Part shown: positions 49,608 to 60,742 of the stretch, one piece after another
How positions within the stretch are numbered: position 1 is the first letter of the stretch
Layout of the letters: the number at the start of each line of letters is the position of its first letter
NCBI RefSeq assembly: GCF_028009165.1
Contig: NC_079244.1
Coordinates: forward strand, 930,001 to 994,000
Length of the DNA: 64,000 nucleotides
Source of the DNA: Akanthomyces muscarius
Taxonomy: Eukaryota; Ascomycota; Sordariomycetes; Hypocreales; Cordycipitaceae
Reading direction: 5' to 3'
Notes under the pieces: generated by a model
Told to the model about the DNA's origin: nothing
Databases searched by the model: none
The model's input: the letters and a program-made list of their open reading frames with translations, nothing else
Position numbers and translations under genes: made by a program

Positions 49608-51662
49608 TCACGACTTCTTGGCGCCGGGCTGGGTACCAATACGCTTAAACTTGCGGGGATCTTTCCTGCTCATCATGCGCTGGTCTCTCGTTCCCTTGCC
49701 ACCCTCCCAAAAGCCTCTGCCCTTCTTTCCAATGACCCCGCGGCCGCAAAATTTGCACTCGTCCACGGCGTAATTCTGCTCGCGGCTGCACCAGCCACAG
49801 ATCATGCGGTTGGCCCACTCGTTGGGGTGGTCCTCGGCTTCTTCATGGCAGCGATCGCAGGAAAAGACCTTGTTGCAACAGGAGAAACGGAACCAGCGGT
49901 ACGACTTGCGGTAATGCATGCACGCACCACGGTTGGGCAACGGCTCGCCCGCGTGCAGACCGAGCTTCTCGGTCTTGCGTTTGGGGCCAGACGTCGGGGG
50001 CGGGAGCGTGCCGGGCGTAATGAAGAGAAACTTGACGTCGGGGATCTTGAAGGTAAACTTGGAGTGGCACTCGCGGCACACATTCGTCATCGTTTCACCG
50101 CGGACGGAGACGAGTCCATGGCTGGGCGTAGAGCAGCGTCCGCATGTAGGTACAAAGGTACTCGGCAGCATGTCTGCAACCTTGCAGCCAGAGAGATCGA
50201 TGAAGCCAGCCCTAGAAGAATGCTCGTGGACGTACTGCGGATTGTACTGGGCGGAAAATGCGCTGGCGCATTTCTTGCAGCTGCCAGCCTTCTCGGTCCC
50301 GGGCTTGATGCCAGTCAAGTCATTGAGAGTGCGACAGCGGTCACACTTGATGGTCAGGCTTAGTATCGAAACCTGTAGCAACTCCAATCCGTGAAGCTCA
50401 ATAGACGGGAAAGAGATCATGGTACCATGCTCGGGCGCATCTAGGTTGGCAATGGCCGACGACTGTTCTTGCCCCTTTTCTAGCTCCGCACCACCATCGT
50501 CTGAACTGCTGGTTTCTTCTTCCTCTGAGCTTCCACTATCGTTTCCGTTGGTCCACTCGGGAGGTCGTGGGATGTACTGAATATGGCTCTTTTCAGCGTC
50601 AGATTCGCCAACGGAGCCTTGTTCCTCCGCTACTTCGGGCTTGGTCTCCTGCGGCTCGGACGTCTCAGTCTTTGCCGCGTTCAACTGCGCCATCTTGGCT
50701 AAGAGGTGAAGGTTCTGTGCCAGGTAGTTGACGTGGCCCATGAGATTCATCTGCTTTTGATCGGCTGCTCTTTGAACAAACAAATCTTCGACAGGCTCGG
50801 CGTCTTTGGCGTCGGCCTCGTTGAGCTGGACTCGAATGTCTTGGAGTGGATAGAGTAGAGGAACAATGAGATGAATATTGTTGACGGAACGAAGACCCTC
50901 GGGTAAATCTGCCCTCTTTTTCGGCTCTAGCGGGAGCGTAAAAACGACGCCATCTGCCGAGCGGCGATACAGAGGCAGTCTCCCCATGCGAGCCTCGAGC
51001 TGGCGCACCTCTTGCGCTCTCCGTTCCTTGGCAACAGCAACTTCCTCCCTGGAGTGCTTTTTCTCCGGGACGTAGGGTTTTGATTGAGGCTTGGATACTG
51101 TAGCTGGTTTGGCTACATTTTTTGACACGGCCGCAGCCTTTTGTGCCTTTTCGTGCTCCTGCTGAAGATGCCTTGTATCCTTGAAAGTAACAAGTTTGAC
51201 TGTCTCGACCTTTTGCTCAGACAAGAACATTTCCAGGTTCTTATCCAGAGCGTTGATCAATGATAGCAGGGTGGACGCTTTTCTTTCCTCTGCCAACTTA
51301 TCCCACCCCTTTTCGACATTGATGCTGAAGCCTCTGGGGATATCTTTATTGGTAACCCGTAACACAGGTCGTTTTGCGGGGTAGCCCTTGGGCACGATTA
51401 AATCGCAATGCAGCTGTGCCAGCTCAAAGGGGAAATCTGGATCAGACGGGCTTATCTTGAAGACCAGAGATGTGCTGCCGTCTGCAGTGGTAGTTTCTTT
51501 AGGTGAAAAGCGCTTCTTGACCTGCCCGAGCTGGTAGCCACGAGGATCTTCTAGCTGGGCCTTTGGCACTGGCTTGGCAACGACCCGGGCGCCCGAGGGC
51601 TCGGCGACAGCCTGTTCCCGGGTCGTTTGAATGCCATCGGGTAATTGGTGAAGAGGAAGCAT
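49608..51662 (-). CDS. CHY zinc-finger protein with RWD-like N-terminal regions
   Basis: Single exon, 684 aa. The start was placed at 51662 (aaccATGctt, MLPLHQLPDG); the frame stays open for 47 more codons upstream, but that part looks like leader. Residues about 60-160 (HCDLIVPKGYPAKRPVLRV) and about 245-330 (NNIHLIVPLLYPLQDIRV) resemble RWD/UBC-like folds, with a charged Lys-rich linker between them. An acidic Ser/Glu stretch follows (GSSEEEETSSSDDGG). The C-terminal third has paired CxxC knuckles (KCDRC..CKKC; TCGRC..CREC) and a CHY finger (CMHYRKSYRWFRFSCC, CDRCHEEAEDHP, CGWCSREQ, CKFCGRG). CHY proteins include ubiquitin ligases of the Pirh2 type and yeast Hot13, but no RING is present here, so the biochemical role is open. 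Confidence 0.88.
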   Translation of the reverse strand: MLPLHQLPDGIQTTREQAVAEPSGARVVAKPVPKAQLEDPRGYQLGQVKKRFSPKETTTADGSTSLVFKISPSDPDFPFELAQLHCDLIVPKGYPAKRPVLRVTNKDIPRGFSINVEKGWDKLAEERKASTLLSLINALDKNLEMFLSEQKVETVKLVTFKDTRHLQQEHEKAQKAAAVSKNVAKPATVSKPQSKPYVPEKKHSREEVAVAKERRAQEVRQLEARMGRLPLYRRSADGVVFTLPLEPKKRADLPEGLRSVNNIHLIVPLLYPLQDIRVQLNEADAKDAEPVEDLFVQRAADQKQMNLMGHVNYLAQNLHLLAKMAQLNAAKTETSEPQETKPEVAEEQGSVGESDAEKSHIQYIPRPPEWTNGNDSGSSEEEETSSSDDGGAELEKGQEQSSAIANLDAPEHGTMISFPSIELHGLELLQVSILSLTIKCDRCRTLNDLTGIKPGTEKAGSCKKCASAFSAQYNPQYVHEHSSRAGFIDLSGCKVADMLPSTFVPTCGRCSTPSHGLVSVRGETMTNVCRECHSKFTFKIPDVKFLFITPGTLPPPTSGPKRKTEKLGLHAGEPLPNRGACMHYRKSYRWFRFSCCNKVFSCDRCHEEAEDHPNEWANRMICGWCSREQNYAVDECKFCGRGVIGKKGRGFWEGGKGTRDQRMMSRKDPRKFKRIGTQPGAKKS

Positions 51663-53760
51663 GGTTGATTGTTGCTGATGAATGGCGAGGAAATTGTCGT
51701 TGAAAGGTTCGCGGTAGCTTAACAAAGGTAGTTGAAAAACTCTAGGAAACCCAAACGCCGATGCAAATGCAATTGCTGAACAGAAACGAAAGTCTGAATA
51801 CAATGGAATGTCGATGAAGGAGAAGGTTCAATGAGATGGCGCGCCTCCAGATTATATCTTGGATGGCAAAGCTCCTGGTGGCAACGATGAGGTTTGCCTG
51901 CGGGGTGTTTCGAGATGCGGCGTACAGCGCTGCCCCGCTCTAGTTCCCAATAAGGCAGTGCTGTAATTTGTGAACGAGCCACTGTGACTCACCCGCGGCA
52001 GCCCCGATAGTTGGAAAAGATGACCCGCGAGGTACTTTACTAACAGAATGGCGACATTTGACCGAGTTAAGCTGTTAATCCTGTACCCACACCATAGCAA
52101 TAGGTCTTTGCTCAGCTCCAGCAGCAATGACTCTCCCTGGACTGGAGTCACACAAGTCATACTTATTGCCGAGCGCTGATAGGCTCGCTAGAAATGAATC
52201 ATTTTGAATGATCATCAGTAGAAAGTCCGGCTTTCAAGTTCGTGGGGGCCGCTATCCCATATGTCGATGTGTTCGTGATAAATAATAAGTCTCATCTGGC
52301 AACACAATAAATCGCCCAAATTAGCAATTTAGGACCCTGGTGCATTTCATAGTTATACTGAAAGTAGAGCTCATGGCATATCTGAGCTTTGACAATCTGC
52401 TTGGTTCTAATATGTTCACTGCAAGGGTGAGACGAATTGGATGTACGAGTATGAGATGAGGCATGAACCGCTTCGCGAACACAGCATTAATAAAATCAAT
52501 TGCTTCCTCTGGAGAAAACGCAGCATTGAATACTTCCTACCGCCGTTTAAAACGGTGCGTTTGGAATCTATATGCAGCGTGCTCGCCAACTGTGGCGCCA
52601 TTGGTGGCGAGCTAGAGTGCTTACCTGCATGTCCTTTGTGGTGCAGAGTGCGCGATCGCTCGTGATAGATTGGATGATGCAGACTCGGCACATAAAATAA
52701 ATAAAAATCCGAAAATAGACATTCTTTAAACATGAGCTCTTAGGAAAATAATTACTGCGCCTAGGTATCTCTAAGGGTTACAACTGCGCAGACGAGTACC
52801 GTGCTACGATTCGGCTCAGGTGAGCACAGACGTGGTCCAACTTACAGGCCAGGATACGTGTATGATTTGCGGCCCAATGTAAAAAAAGCATCGAATTTGA
52901 TAGATTATGGCCAGTTGTATACACTTTCAACATACAGTCCGAGGTCTGAAGAGCCGGCAGATCTGTTTTGCGGCCTTCGCCATCGGTACCGCGAGCATAG
53001 TCTTTGCTCTACTTGCCCAAGTGACTGTCCATCGCCACGTCAAAGATCAGGCCGGCCGCAGGATACGGTGATCCCGGTCACTGATGGAGTGGCCACCGGG
53101 TCGGCCCTTGCATGGCCATGGCATCACAACACTCTGCCTAGCTGGCGCTTTATCAATGACAACCTCCCCCCGCCACCGCGTGCGAGCGTCGTATGATGAG
53201 GGGAGGGGGGTGTGGCCAAAAAACAAAACAATCGGTCGCCCATCGGGGCGTCAGCAAAAGCCCCAGGAACAACGAAAAAAAAAAAGGCCTCGCAGGTAGG
53301 CTTTTTGTCGATGGAGTCTGGCGCGCCTCGCCGCTACTAAGCTGGGAAGGACTTGCCATTTGTGGCATCGACGACGACTTGGTGATGACACTGGCCAAGG
53401 CAGTTGCCCCGATCACGACATTTTTTTGGCTCCCGTAAAAGCAGCACCGCGACTCTGTGGCATATCGAGCTGCCGCCGAGTTTCGCAGTTCGTGCTAGGC
53501 AGAAATTCAGCGCGGGACTGGGCAACCCAAGCTAAAAACAGCGTGACCTGCAAACGCATAGCAAGCCATCGCCGAGCGAGGAGTAGGGTGGTATGCCAAC
53601 TCAGCAAATGTCGGGCAGATGACCTGCAACTACATGCAGGCTGAGCTTGTCTTCTCTCTTGCCTGCACACCGCCCGTTCCCCTTTCCACCACTGTATGCA
53701 GCTGCATGTACTAACTCTATAAATTACTAAAGCTTTATTATCATTATTATTTAATCCTTT

Positions 53761-53781
53761 AATCAATTTATTTAATTGATT
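53761..53781. repeat. AT-rich hairpin, 7-bp arms
   Basis: AATCAAT and ATTGATT flank a 7-base loop TTATTTA inside an AT-rich patch. It could be a transcript-end structure or chance in AT-rich sequence. Confidence 0.6.
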
Positions 53782-55094
53782 TCTGTGTACCTGTCATACA
53801 CCTTTTTCGTATTATTTTCTGTTCCCCGCCGGCGTCTGATGGCCTCCGATGCTGTCTGAGACATGCTTCCTTTTCCCCCGCCCACCAGCCGGGGAAGACG
53901 TCCGGGGAAAGACTCACCAGACCAAGGAAAAATGCTCCGTGATTTCCGATAATGGCCAGTTATGCCTTTGGCAAAGAAGAGACGAGCATGTCGAGCGGAA
54001 GCAGCAACAAAGAGAACCGAAAGGGTCAAACAATGGAGAGTCGTCTCATCCAAAAAAACCTATTTTCTCAAAAATTTAACCTCTACAAAAGCTCGCTTCA
54101 TCTTAGATTGCCGGTGCATGTTCGTATCAACACCAATAAGCGGTGAAAATCCCCCGACACATGGCCACGCCATGGGATGGGGCGCGGCGGGCGTCACAAC
54201 GTCTCACGGCACACCAACTTGCGCTCTTTATGTCTCTGATCCCAACGGGCGCCCAGCTGAATGGGCCAGTGGCTGCTACCTCGGCCCTCTATGGCCTGTA
54301 CAGACTTGCCTCGAGTACCGTCAACCTGTTGATTAGGCTGGCATCAGGCCAGTGGGAGAACGCCGCCACGTCGCCACGTCGCTGGCGAGTCTTGCGCCCG
54401 CCACACGATGTAAGCTTCGTACGTCGATGTACGCACACGCAGACTCGCACAAAGACATTACAATCTTCATGCTGCATCACCCTAGAAAAACAATACCGTC
54501 TCTGTTTTCTCCGAGCCATCGCCATGGAGGTAAGCTGCATCTGCATGCAAGCACCCGGCGATTATTTTTCGTCAATCAGAGAATACTACGGGCTGACCGT
54601 GCAGCCTCGTCAGCCTTATCTAGTCGGTTGTACACTCTTCCGGTATTACTATAGAAATCTTGGAGGACAATCGATAGTGGGCATCATCGAGTGTCCCTCT
54701 CCGGCTACATTGTAGTCCAGGCAGCCAGCTTCCCTGCAAAGAAACAATGCACCCTGAGGCTTGTTGCAGAAACCACGCAATGCTCTCCAAAATCGACAAC
54801 AAATCATCAATCCCATTTTGGAAAACGCTCATCTTTCTCATCCTTGCTTCGATTGTGGCTGAGCAGCAGTTCGCCTCCACAGCCCTGTCCTCGACATGGT
54901 CGACATGAGGAACCAGCACTGACTTCTCAAAGGTAAGGTGAGCACCCAAATATAGAGAAGCTGAAGGCAAGAAATCCGACCAATACGTTTTTAATGAAGT
55001 TGTTTCTGTTCAAAACATGCCAGAATTCCACCTCCATAATGATGCTGATTGGCGATTTCGTACTTGTCGGGTTCCCCAGCTTAGCGTTGCCCCA

Positions 55095-55120
55095 GTCGTT
55101 TTCCTGAATAGGAAAACGAC
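55095..55120. promoter_or_regulatory. Perfect 11-bp inverted repeat upstream of RTA1 gene
   Basis: GTCGTTTTCCT (55095-55105) and AGGAAAACGAC (55110-55120) are exact reverse complements separated by GAAT. It lies 321 bp before the RTA1 start codon and about 200 bp before its TATA box, a natural position for a dimeric regulator site. Function is inferred. Confidence 0.6.
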
Positions 55121-55322
55121 ATCACAGCCACGGCATGCTGCCCCGGTCGCCATGCGGAGCAAATCTCGGATCATAGCGCAGTTTCAGGGCGATTAATAGC
55201 AAGAACCTGACGACGCTTCCTACAAGCTGAGTCCGACTTTGAGATAGCTGGACGCTGTGCAGGTGTTGCGTCAGCACGTCGCAAATATTGTCCTGGCTGG
55301 AATCCGAGTGGTACGAGCTGTC

Positions 55323-55330
55323 TATATAAG
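55323..55330 (+). promoter_or_regulatory. TATA box of RTA1-family gene
   Basis: TATATAAG about 110 bp before the ATG at 55441. Confidence 0.6.
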
Positions 55331-55440
55331 TGTCGGCATGAGATCGCAGAATACGTAAAAAATATTTGCTGCTCTAATCCAAGGCACATCATTCTTCGTC
55401 TCCAATTCCGAATTGAGCAAGCATCAAGCCCACAAGCAAC

Positions 55441-56449
55441 ATGGCCAACGACGATAACTCCATCTGGGTCTACAGCCCTTCGTTTCCTCTGGCGGTTGTA
55501 GGATGTGTCGTCTACAGTATTTTGTTCATCACAATCACTTACACGACTTGGATCAAGCACCGTGCGTGGTTCTTTTCTACCGTGGTGGTCGGCGCTGCGA
55601 TTGAAGTGGCGGGCTACGTCTGCCGCGTCTACTCGGCCAAACACCAGACGATCCTCGTGAGTGAAGCCAAGGAAGGTGTTGCGGCAATGCAGGAACTTGA
55701 ATTGCTAATCTTCCTATGTCAGGTTCCGTACATATTGACACTGACTCTGACTGTCCTCGCCCCCGTCTTCATCGCGGCCGGCAACTACCTCCTCATCAGC
55801 CGCCTCATTCTCAACGTCCTCCCGCCTATCCACCATCGTATCCTCGGCATTGCCGGCCGCCTCCTCACACCCACATTCGTCACGTTCGACATAGTCTCTT
55901 TCCTCGTTCAGGGTAATGGATCGGCCATTGCGAGCGCAGGCAATTGGACAGGCCCCAAGGAAAAGATTGGGAGATATACCTTGATTGGTGGTCTGTTGCT
56001 ACAGCTTCTCGCCTTTGGGCTATTCCTCACCGTTTTTGGTCGATTTCATTTCTTGGCCACTCGGTTCGCCGTGCCAGAAGCACCTAGTGGCTGGCGCAAG
56101 GTCGTCCGTGCCGTCTACATTTCCAGTATTGCCATCATGGTGAGTTTGCAAATTTTACTTTTGTTTTTTTGGCTTCTGAGCTGGTGGATCTGACATCGTG
56201 TAGATTCGTTGCATTTATCGAGTCTGTGAGTTTGCGGAAGGTATGAATGGCTACGCTTTCCGCACTGAGTGGCTATTCTGGGTATTCGAGACAATCCCAA
56301 TGATCTTTGCCATCGGAGCGTTTTGTGTCTGGCATCCCTCGCAACATCTCCCACGGAACGCGCTTCTCTCGAAGAAGGCAAGGGCAAAGGAGCATCTCTC
56401 CGTCGAGATGGCTACGAGCACATCTACTTCGCACGAGCAAACGGTTTAA
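55441..56449 (+). CDS. RTA1-family seven-TM lipid-stress protein
   Basis: Exons 55441-55656, 55723-56139, 56204-56449; introns of 66 and 64 nt; 292 aa, the usual RTA1 length. The first intron has no in-frame stop and is a multiple of three, so it was recognised from the family join QTILVPYILTLTL. Seen: seven hydrophobic segments, IEVAGYVCRVYS at TM2, PYILTLTLTVLAPVFIAAGNY, TFVTFDIVSFLVQGNG, then IRCIYRVCEFAEG and the final TM with TEWLFWVFETIPMIFAIG. The tail is Ser/Thr-rich. RTA1/RSB1 proteins are plasma-membrane proteins linked to sphingoid-base efflux and resistance to 7-aminocholesterol and other membrane-active compounds. Convergent with a Zn2Cys6 factor 182 bp away. TATATAAG is upstream. 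Confidence 0.95.
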
Positions 56450-56508
56450 GGAGAGGATTCTACACCAAGCTGGCAGATTTTGCAGCCGAGATATCGTCAA
56501 TTACGGCA

Positions 56509-56535
56509 AATATGGCAAATATGGCAAACAAGACA
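56509..56535. repeat. Short 9-bp tandem repeat
   Basis: Three near-exact AAATATGGC-type units in the 182-bp gap between two convergent genes (RTA1-family and Zn2Cys6). Confidence 0.7.
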
Positions 56536-56631
56536 AACGATTCGAACAAGTCAAATGGGAATAATCTTCTCATAGCTGTAAATTTAATACCGCTGAATAA
56601 TACCAGGCTTTCTGTTCCTATTTCTCCAAGC

Positions 56632-58128
56632 TTACAAGATCAATTCCCGCAGCGTTTCCCCCACAAGCTTCACCGTGTCGCCGCCAGAGTCAACCAACTT
56701 CATCTCTCCATCATCGATGCATTGGCGAGTAAAAGTAACAGGCCACAAGCCGTATGGTTTGAATTCCTCGGGTAGCTTTTCCTGTATTCTTTGTGTCCAA
56801 GTCAAGAGCATCATCTTGATGTAGTCGTACACGTTTTTCGGTACTGCAGCTGGCGCCGCTTGTCGACGTTCTTGCAGAATCGTCGTGCCCATCACGTAGT
56901 CGAGCACAATCATGTGCATAATGAGCAGGCGCCCAGTGTAATTTGACTCGTCGATGAAGGCGGGGAACTGCTCAGCGTCAATATCGCACAGTACGTCGTA
57001 TATGCGGGTATGCTCATAGAACGCTAAAGGCCACGTCAGAATCGGGCGCCCGGAGTCACGACGTTGCAATATAGTCTGCGGACTTACCGCTCACGGGGCT
57101 TTGTAGAGCCTGGGTAGCAATGCTTCGCATGATGGCCAAATATTGCAATTCTTCAATGCTACGGCACAGCGGGCCCAGATTCTCAAGACTCCCCAAGAAC
57201 CCTCCGATTGCCTCCTCATCAAAATGGGGAATTGGTCTGTCGAGGGGAACTACTTTCATCAGTTTATTGAGATATAGTTCCTTTTCGAATTCGGCAAATC
57301 TCGATGACGCGTATTGGCCCGACGCATGTGTACCTATGAGGTTACCTAAATGACGGTCAGCCGGCGACAAGATCAAACTGCGACGTAAGGGGGAGGCTTA
57401 CAGCCGCGGATCATGGTTAAAAAGTCGTTTAGTCCGTCTCTCATTTGAGTAGCCTGGAATGTCAAAACAAGAGCAGTCGCGAATGCGGCATCTGCGTGCT
57501 CTCTCGATTGGCCAGCAGTCGAGATGAACTTTTTGAATCCTTCCAACGCCGTGACGCGATGCCGCAGCGCCGCTCGGGTGTAGCTGTTCGGAGTAATGAT
57601 TGAGAGATGCGAGGCACCCAGACCGAGCATTGCGTGCAGCAAAAAGTCGTACTATTTTCTCCGATTAGACTTGGTAACTGCAGGTCGCCACGCTGCGCTT
57701 ATGCGTACCTGATGGGCCATCTGCGAGACCTCGCGCCAGATATCCCAGCCATCCAACGGCAACGACGGGTATGCTGAAAATATGAAGTGCTGAAAGAAAC
57801 GCATGTCGTCCAGCGTGAACCACGACGGGTCGCAGCTGAGCGTCTTTGCTGGCTTCTGGCTTACAATCAGCGCCTTCAACGGCTCCTCTCGGCGGGCTTT
57901 GACCTGCAGCTTGTTCTCAAAGTAGAGACAGTCGTAGCCCAGCCGACGGCACGCGCCGCAAGCCGGCGTGACCTCATCGCACTTGACTTTGCGCTTCTTG
58001 CAGTTGGCGCATCCTCCGCGAGACTTGGTGTGACCTTTGCGAGGAATCGGGCGCCGCTTTGCCCGCGTCACCACGTCGGAGCACCCGGAAGACGACGCCG
58101 GCGTGCCTGGGGATCCCGAGTCGGACAT
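56632..58128 (-). CDS. Zn(II)2Cys6 transcription factor, Upc2-like
   Basis: Exons (minus): 58128-57709, 57651-57402, 57345-57088, 57023-56632; introns of 57, 56 and 64 nt; 439 aa. The zinc cluster is CX2CX6CX6CX2CX6C at residues 40-67 (CANCKKRKVKCDE...CGACRRLGYDC), preceded by KSRGG and a basic arm. This arrangement and the C-terminal helical region (HAMLGLGASHLSI, later YTGRLLIMHMIVLDYV) match sterol-uptake-control (Upc2)-like and related factors. It is a nuclear DNA-binding regulator; targets are unknown. The start is the first ATG (MSDSGSPGTP); the frame extends five codons upstream only through a GTG. Its tail-to-tail position with an RTA1 gene suggests, but does not show, that lipid stress connects them. 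It is downstream of CCT5 on the same strand, 745 bp apart. Confidence 0.93.
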
Positions 58129-58873
58129 GTCTGGCTGTGTCACGGTTTATCGCGGGGCCGCCAAGAGCAAGACTGGAATCACTAAAATTGAGATGTATCG
58201 CGCGACTAGAGGCTGGGATGTGTCAATTCCCTTCGTCGTACCACACGTGCTCCAAAGCACCGTCCAAGAAGTCGAGTGCCAATGCCCAAGTTCCAGCGTT
58301 ACTGCAGTCGCACAAGTCGTCTCGAGAGAATTCGCGATAAAGTGTTGCAGGTTGGATGGTATGGCAATTAACACATCAAGAAAAAGGCCCCGAGACCCCC
58401 TCGTCGATGTCGGCATTAAACTCAAAGTGGGCTGCGGTACGGGTGCGGCTGAGCAGAGCAAGGATTCCGCCGACAGGTATTTATTAGGGCGGCCGAATCC
58501 TGAGGGGATGACGCAGCCTTATGAAACGCGAGCGTTGGCAACGGCCCTGGGTGGCATTAACTTCAGCCCATTGTCAAAAAAAGCAACAATGTGGATCTGT
58601 GCAAGGAATTTAGGGCTGCCGCTCAGACGATATTCGTAATGCTGTCAGGTTGCCAGGGCCGGATCGTTGCTTGCCCCATGAGATGGAAATAGACCGAACG
58701 CGTGCTGGGCTGGGATCCATCAGATTGCACAGCCTCACTCGCAGGAACCGATCGGATTCAGGGGCGGACTCGTGGTTGCTGCCAAAACAAGAATGATTCT
58801 ATCCACTATTTACTTTTTTCCGTGGTATATTCCCGTCTAAACTTTTCTTTTAATCTCGTCCATCGTAACTCCA
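58129..58873. other. Promoter region of the Zn2Cys6 gene
   Basis: 745 bp between the CCT5 stop and the Zn2Cys6 start, both on minus. It must contain the CCT5 3' end and the promoter of the factor. No further gene or clear TATA box seen. Confidence 0.5.
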
Positions 58874-60742
58874 TTACCATTCGTTGTCTTCCGACCCGGC
58901 AATGATAACATTATTAACCTTGAGCACCATGCGGCACAGTTGCGTAGCCAGCTGGAGCTGCTGCTTCTTGCCGATCAAAGGATCAATAACGAAAGCCTCC
59001 TTCATGTCGTTGCTTCCACGGCCCATGCAGTCCACGCCAAGCCGGCCGCGGGTTCCGGAACCAGCCTTTACCTGCTGGCTCTTAATTTCTGCCAGTGTCG
59101 AGATGGGGTTGAGACCGCTGTTCTCAGCCAGGGCCATGGGGACGGCATCGAGGGCCTCGGAGAATGCGCGCATGGCGTACTGCTCCAGACCAGCCGTCTT
59201 GCCGGCGGCGTCCTCAACGGCGAGAGAGCATGCGATTTCAGCAGCACCGCCACCATAGACAACGCGATTATCTTTGACCAAGTTGCGAACAACGCAAAGA
59301 GCGTCGTGCAGCGATCGCTTGGCCTCGTCGATGAGCTTGGGGTTAATTAGTATTTCCTCTCGTAGCGACTGCGTCCCGATTATGACTTACCATCTTGTTG
59401 CTTCCGCGCACGAAGACCGTGACAGCTCTTGTGTTGGCGCATTCCTCGATGACCAGCATCTTCTCTCGTGTCGTGCCAAAAGTAATCTCCCGAACAATAC
59501 CGGCATGGCCAAGCTTCTCAGCCTTGAGGTCCTCGAATCGAGGAACGATGCGTCCGTTTGTGGCAATAGCGATGAGCTCCATCTCGGGGCCGCCGACCCA
59601 GCGGACAGCGGGAAGCTTGTTCTGTAGAAGCAGGTGGTTGGCCTCGTCGTCGAAGCCCCACTGGCAGATGGCGAGGTTGGCGCCCGTATCTTTTATTTGC
59701 TGGATCATCTCGATAAACTTCTCTTTCTCGTAGTTCTGGAGCTTCTTGAATTCCTCGACGCTGGTAATGTCGAGGTGGTGCTTGGTCTTGGGCTTAGGAG
59801 GCTCGAAAGCGCAGGTAAGGATAGCAATCTTGGCATCCTTGACTTCGGAGGGCATCTGGGGATGAGAAAAGTCCTTGTCGATGATGACACCCTTGACGAG
59901 AAGGGAGTCTTCGAGAGCGCCACCGACCTTGCCATCCACCTTGATTAGCTCGAAGTCGACGTCCTTGCGCTCCAGGTCAGCGACCGAGAGAACAGCGTCG
60001 ACGGCAATGTTGGCGAATTGATCGTGAGCCATGGATACAATCTTGCTACCCAGACTGGTGCGAGCAACCTTGACCAGGTTGGCGGTCTCATCTTTTGTGA
60101 ACTCAATCTTATCGGAGATGTTGTCAAGCTCGGCAATCGCAATGTCGCAGGCCTGGTCGTAGCCATCCGCGATTCGGATAGGGTGGATGCCCTTGTCGAT
60201 GAGATCGGCAGCCTGCTCCAGCAGAGCACCGGCCAACACAACTACACCGGTAGTGCCATCACCGATTTCATCGTCCTGAGACTTGGAGAGCTCAACCAGC
60301 AGCTTGGCGACATGGTTGCTAATCTCCATTTGTTGCATGATCGTAGCGCCGTCGTTCGTGATCGTAATGTCGCCATCAGGTGAAATGAGAATCTTATCGA
60401 GACCACGGGGTCCAAGAGAGGATTTGACGATGTTGGCTACAGTTCGTGCGGCGAGAATATGAGATTTGACGGCCTCGTTGCCATACTGGCGCCTCTTCCT
60501 CCCCTGGCTGCGAAGCAGTTAGAATGCAGTCGCGATTTATGGCTGGACGCAACTTACTCTCTGACGACGATGAAAGGGCGACCCTGCTCGTCCTTCATCA
60601 TCGTAGCTGAGGTCAAAGTCAGTGTCCTGGTCGGTCGCGCAAATGGCGGTGGTGGCTCTCACCGTTGTTCATATCCAGATCTATGCGGGTTAGCTTCAGG
60701 GCGCCGTTTGTGCAAGTTGTGGGCAGACTCACTCAACGACAT
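58874..60742 (-). CDS. cct5: CCT epsilon subunit of cytosolic chaperonin (TRiC)
   Basis: Exons (minus): 60742-60733 (10 nt), 60680-60663 (18 nt), 60606-60558, 60507-59391, 59335-58874; introns of 50-56 nt; 551 aa, as expected for Cct5. It is one of eight subunits of the ATP-driven cytosolic ring that folds actin, tubulin and other proteins. Seen: start [23 protein letters not shown]-site GPRGLDK (about 58-64), GDGTT (about 108-112), apical-domain region [16 protein letters not shown] typical of the epsilon subunit, [29 protein letters not shown], and the C-terminus [10 protein letters not shown]. The tiny first exons were set by phase: each junction rebuilds the conserved N-terminus. Divergent from HBS1. 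Confidence 0.97.

Larger units (their letters stand above)
51663..55440. other. 3.8-kb region, divergent promoters, no recognisable gene
   Basis: Holds the CHY-gene promoter on the left and the RTA1-gene promoter on the right. A 190-codon ORF (54143-54715, +) and others lack coding character. Two perfect hairpins (53761-53781, 55095-55120) and an AT-rich patch (about 53705-53790) are the only distinct elements, besides the TATA box before RTA1. Confidence 0.55.

Noticed and set aside
51663..51803. 47-codon N-terminal extension of the CHY protein
   Set aside because: The frame is open but the composition is leader-like, and the ATG at 51662 has a better context and precedes the first domain-like sequence.
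54143..54715. 190-codon ORF on + upstream of RTA1
   Set aside because: No motif and no conserved feature; probably chance.
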